From NCBI GenBank assembly GCA_964473715.1, contig CAYYQC010000044.1:1-6856 (forward strand): DNA of 6,856 nucleotides. Direction: 5' to 3'. The DNA comes from 2-12-FULL-41-16 sp964473715. Its GTDB lineage: Bacteria; Patescibacteriota; Patescibacteriia; Magasanikbacterales; UBA922. Shown one piece after another: positions 6,185-6,856 of this stretch. Under the pieces are notes generated by a model. It was not told the DNA's origin, made no database searches, and was given only the letters and a program-made list of their open reading frames with translations. Numbering within the stretch: the first letter of the stretch is position 1; every line of letters begins with the position of its first letter. The position numbers were made by a program, and so were the translations under genes.

Positions 6185-6213
6185 TTGACAGCCCTAGGGC
6201 AAACAGGTACAAT
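6185..6213 (+). promoter_or_regulatory. Near-consensus promoter, probably of the rRNA operon
   Basis: TTGACA (6185-6190) is the exact -35 consensus and TACAAT (6208-6213) matches the -10 at 5 of 6 positions, with the optimal 17-bp spacing. The predicted start is near 6220. The bases after the -10, GGCG, form a GC-rich discriminator, as in promoters under stringent control such as rRNA promoters (established for E. coli; inferred here). It is the best promoter in the window and the only strong one before the 16S gene. Confidence 0.85.
6191..6200 (+). promoter_or_regulatory. Perfect 10-bp palindrome in the promoter spacer (GCCCTAGGGC)
   Basis: The palindrome starts at the base after the -35 hexamer and fills the upstream half of the 17-bp spacer. 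A protein bound here would compete with RNA polymerase, so it is a candidate operator. It may also simply be a GC-rich spacer. No second copy is seen in the window. Confidence 0.4.
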
Positions 6214-6282
6214 GGCGAAGCACTTAATTTCCCTACAACAAAACGTTCAGCTAAGTCCCAATTTCATTGGGAAACTGGTTGA

Positions 6283-6317
6283 AAAAAGAGCAACCCTTGG
6301 GTTTCTCTTTTTCTTTT
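6283..6317 (+). terminator. Terminator-like hairpin between trmD and 16S rRNA
   Basis: The stem pairs 6283-6290 with 6305-6312 and, after one C-T mismatch, AACC (6292-6295) with GGTT (6300-6303) around a CTTG loop. A T-rich run (TTTTT, C, TTTT) ends at 6317. The A-run on the 5' side means the minus strand also reads as hairpin plus T-run. It is the first terminator after trmD and may end that mRNA. It also lies about 65 bases downstream of the strong promoter start, so it could be a leader attenuator or the end of a small RNA. Confidence 0.6.
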
Positions 6318-6390
6318 CTCCACCCGGAGTTAGATAGGGAATAAGACGTCCATTACAATTTAGCAGAGCAACAAATGAATACGATAAGGT

Positions 6391-6407
6391 TCACATTATA
6401 AATGTGA
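6391..6407 (+). repeat. 17-bp inverted repeat in the rRNA leader
   Basis: TCACATT (6391-6397) and AATGTGA (6401-6407) are perfect inverted repeats separated by ATA. As DNA it could be an operator. As RNA it is a short hairpin whose 3-base loop makes it modestly stable. The arms are in the opposite order to the E. coli CRP site (TGTGA-N6-TCACA), so it should not be read as one. Confidence 0.5.
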
Positions 6408-6479
6408 CAAGAAGCAAATCAATCGTCTATCCAAATTCACAATCAACCTCCAAGCTTTGAGTAGCTTGAGAGATTTCTC

Positions 6480-6502
6480 AGAAGTTCTTCGGAACTTTTT
6501 TT
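6480..6502 (+). terminator. UUCG hairpin plus T7 run abutting the 16S 5' end
   Basis: AAGTTC (6482-6487) pairs with GAACTT (6492-6497) around a C(UUCG)G tetraloop, which is exceptionally stable. G6481-T6498 and A6480-T6499 extend the stem. Seven T (6496-6502) follow. This is the architecture of an intrinsic terminator, yet E. coli 16S position 1 maps to about 6497, so the T-run lies at the mature 5' end. It may act as an attenuator or as a processing signal. Confidence 0.55.
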
Positions 6503-6856
6503 GAGAGTTTGATTCTGGCTCAGGACGAATGTTGGCGGCGTGTATAAGGCATGCAAGTCGAGGGATCGGCCCCGCAAGGGGTACGGACCGGCAGACGGGA
6601 GAGTAACACACTGGTAACTTACCTCTAAGACGGGCATAGCCCACCGAAAGGTGGATTAATACCCGATGGTCATGCGGGGACATAAGTCATTCGCATGTAA
6701 AGATTTATCGCTTAGAGAAAGGCCTATGGTCTATCAGCTAGTTGGTGAGGTAATGGCTCCACCAAGGCTACGACGGATAGGGGACGTGAGAGCGTGATCC
6801 CCCTCACTGGGACTGAGACACTGCCCAGACTCCTACGGGAGGCTGCAGTCAAGAAT
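6497..6856 (+). rRNA. rrs: 16S ribosomal RNA, 5' part (continues beyond window)
   Basis: The conserved 5' segment AGAGTTTGATTCTGGCTCAG (6504-6523) corresponds to E. coli positions 8-27, so the mature end lies near 6497, give or take a few bases. Further landmarks are ATGCAAGTCGA (6550-6560), a GAGAGTAACAC segment, GATTAATACC, GGTGAGGTAATGGCTCACC-like pairing around 6745-6765, GGGACTGAGACACTG (6809-6823) and ACTCCTACGGGAGGC (6829-6843). About 360 bases, equal to E. coli 1 to about 365, are present. The sequence is clearly bacterial but divergent: GTTGGCGGCGTGTATAAGGCATGCAAG is unlike common phyla, and the end reads GCTGCAGTCAAGAAT rather than GCAGCAGTGGGGAAT. This supports a CPR lineage, but a database search is needed for placement. 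Confidence 0.97.

Larger units (their letters stand above)
6220..6496 (+). other. Leader upstream of 16S rRNA, with serial stem-loops and no convincing gene
   Basis: The whole gap 6149-6496 is non-coding as far as I can judge. From the predicted transcript start it contains these local stem-loops: 6256-6272 (TCCCAAT/ATTGGGA, 3-base loop); 6283-6312 (terminator-like); 6318-6329 (CTCC/GGAG); 6391-6407 (TCACATT/AATGTGA); 6451-6468 (CAAGCT/AGCTTG); 6467-6480 (TGAGA/TCTCA, sharing two bases with the previous one); and 6480-6499 (UUCG hairpin). At 6353-6366, TTACAATTTAGCAG resembles the sequence just after and including the end of boxA in E. coli rrn leaders (TTAACAATTTATCAG, from memory). The full boxA consensus is only half matched, so an antitermination role is tentative. 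Confidence 0.6.

Noticed and set aside
6212..6337. A 41-codon open frame starting with ATG in the trmD-16S gap.
   Set aside because: Its ATG lies inside the -10 hexamer of the strong promoter and would not be transcribed from it. The frame runs through two hairpins and has a low-complexity Phe run, with no ribosome-binding signal.
6375..6401. An 8-codon open frame (MNTIRFTL) that could be a leader peptide.
   Set aside because: It is too short to distinguish from chance, and no ribosome-binding signal or regulatory codon run is present.
6391..6407. CRP-type operator reading of the TCACATT/AATGTGA repeat.
   Set aside because: The half-sites are in the reverse order of the CRP consensus, so the resemblance is only in the TGTGA words.
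6396..6683. Minus-strand open frames of 64-95 codons over the 16S 5' region.
   Set aside because: They are antisense to the rRNA gene and its leader and arise from conserved rRNA sequence without stops.

Overview
The window looks like chromosomal DNA from a host-dependent or streamlined bacterium of the Candidate Phyla Radiation (Patescibacteria). The reasons are a divergent 16S rRNA 5' region, a secreted protein built from a degenerate module that I recall from many CPR genomes, a TrmD without its usual C-terminal extension, and start codons with no Shine-Dalgarno sequence. This placement is an inference; I could not run a 16S search. All genes are on the + strand, the sequence is moderately AT-rich, and no mobile element, CRISPR array or tRNA gene is visible.

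Layout. (1) Positions 1-2868 hold the end of a str-type operon: the 3' part of rpsL (S12), rpsG (S7) and fusA (EF-G), separated by 22-23 bases, then a strong intrinsic terminator directly after fusA, so tuf is not part of this unit. (2) Positions 2869-4830 hold a one-gene unit: tandem candidate promoters, a large secreted protein of unknown function and its own terminator. The protein has a signal peptide, about three copies of a degenerate module, a Pro/Thr linker, and a C-terminal region with two GX3 repeat blocks bracketed by two cysteines. (3) Positions 4831-6148 hold a two-gene unit: a 184-residue protein with two membrane helices, then trmD 2 bases later, so translational coupling is likely. 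(4) Positions 6149-6496 contain no convincing gene. They hold a perfect DnaA-box match, a near-consensus promoter (TTGACA, 17 bp, TACAAT) with a palindrome in its spacer, and a leader of roughly 277 bases with several stem-loops. (5) From about 6497 to the end is the 5' quarter of a 16S rRNA gene.

The genes concern ribosome structure (S12, S7, 16S), translocation (EF-G) and tRNA maturation (TrmD), with two uncharacterised envelope proteins between them. The parts most worth a second look are the secreted GX3 protein, the membrane protein paired with trmD, and the rRNA leader. In the leader, two terminator-like hairpins lie between the strong promoter and the 16S gene, one of them abutting the 16S 5' end.
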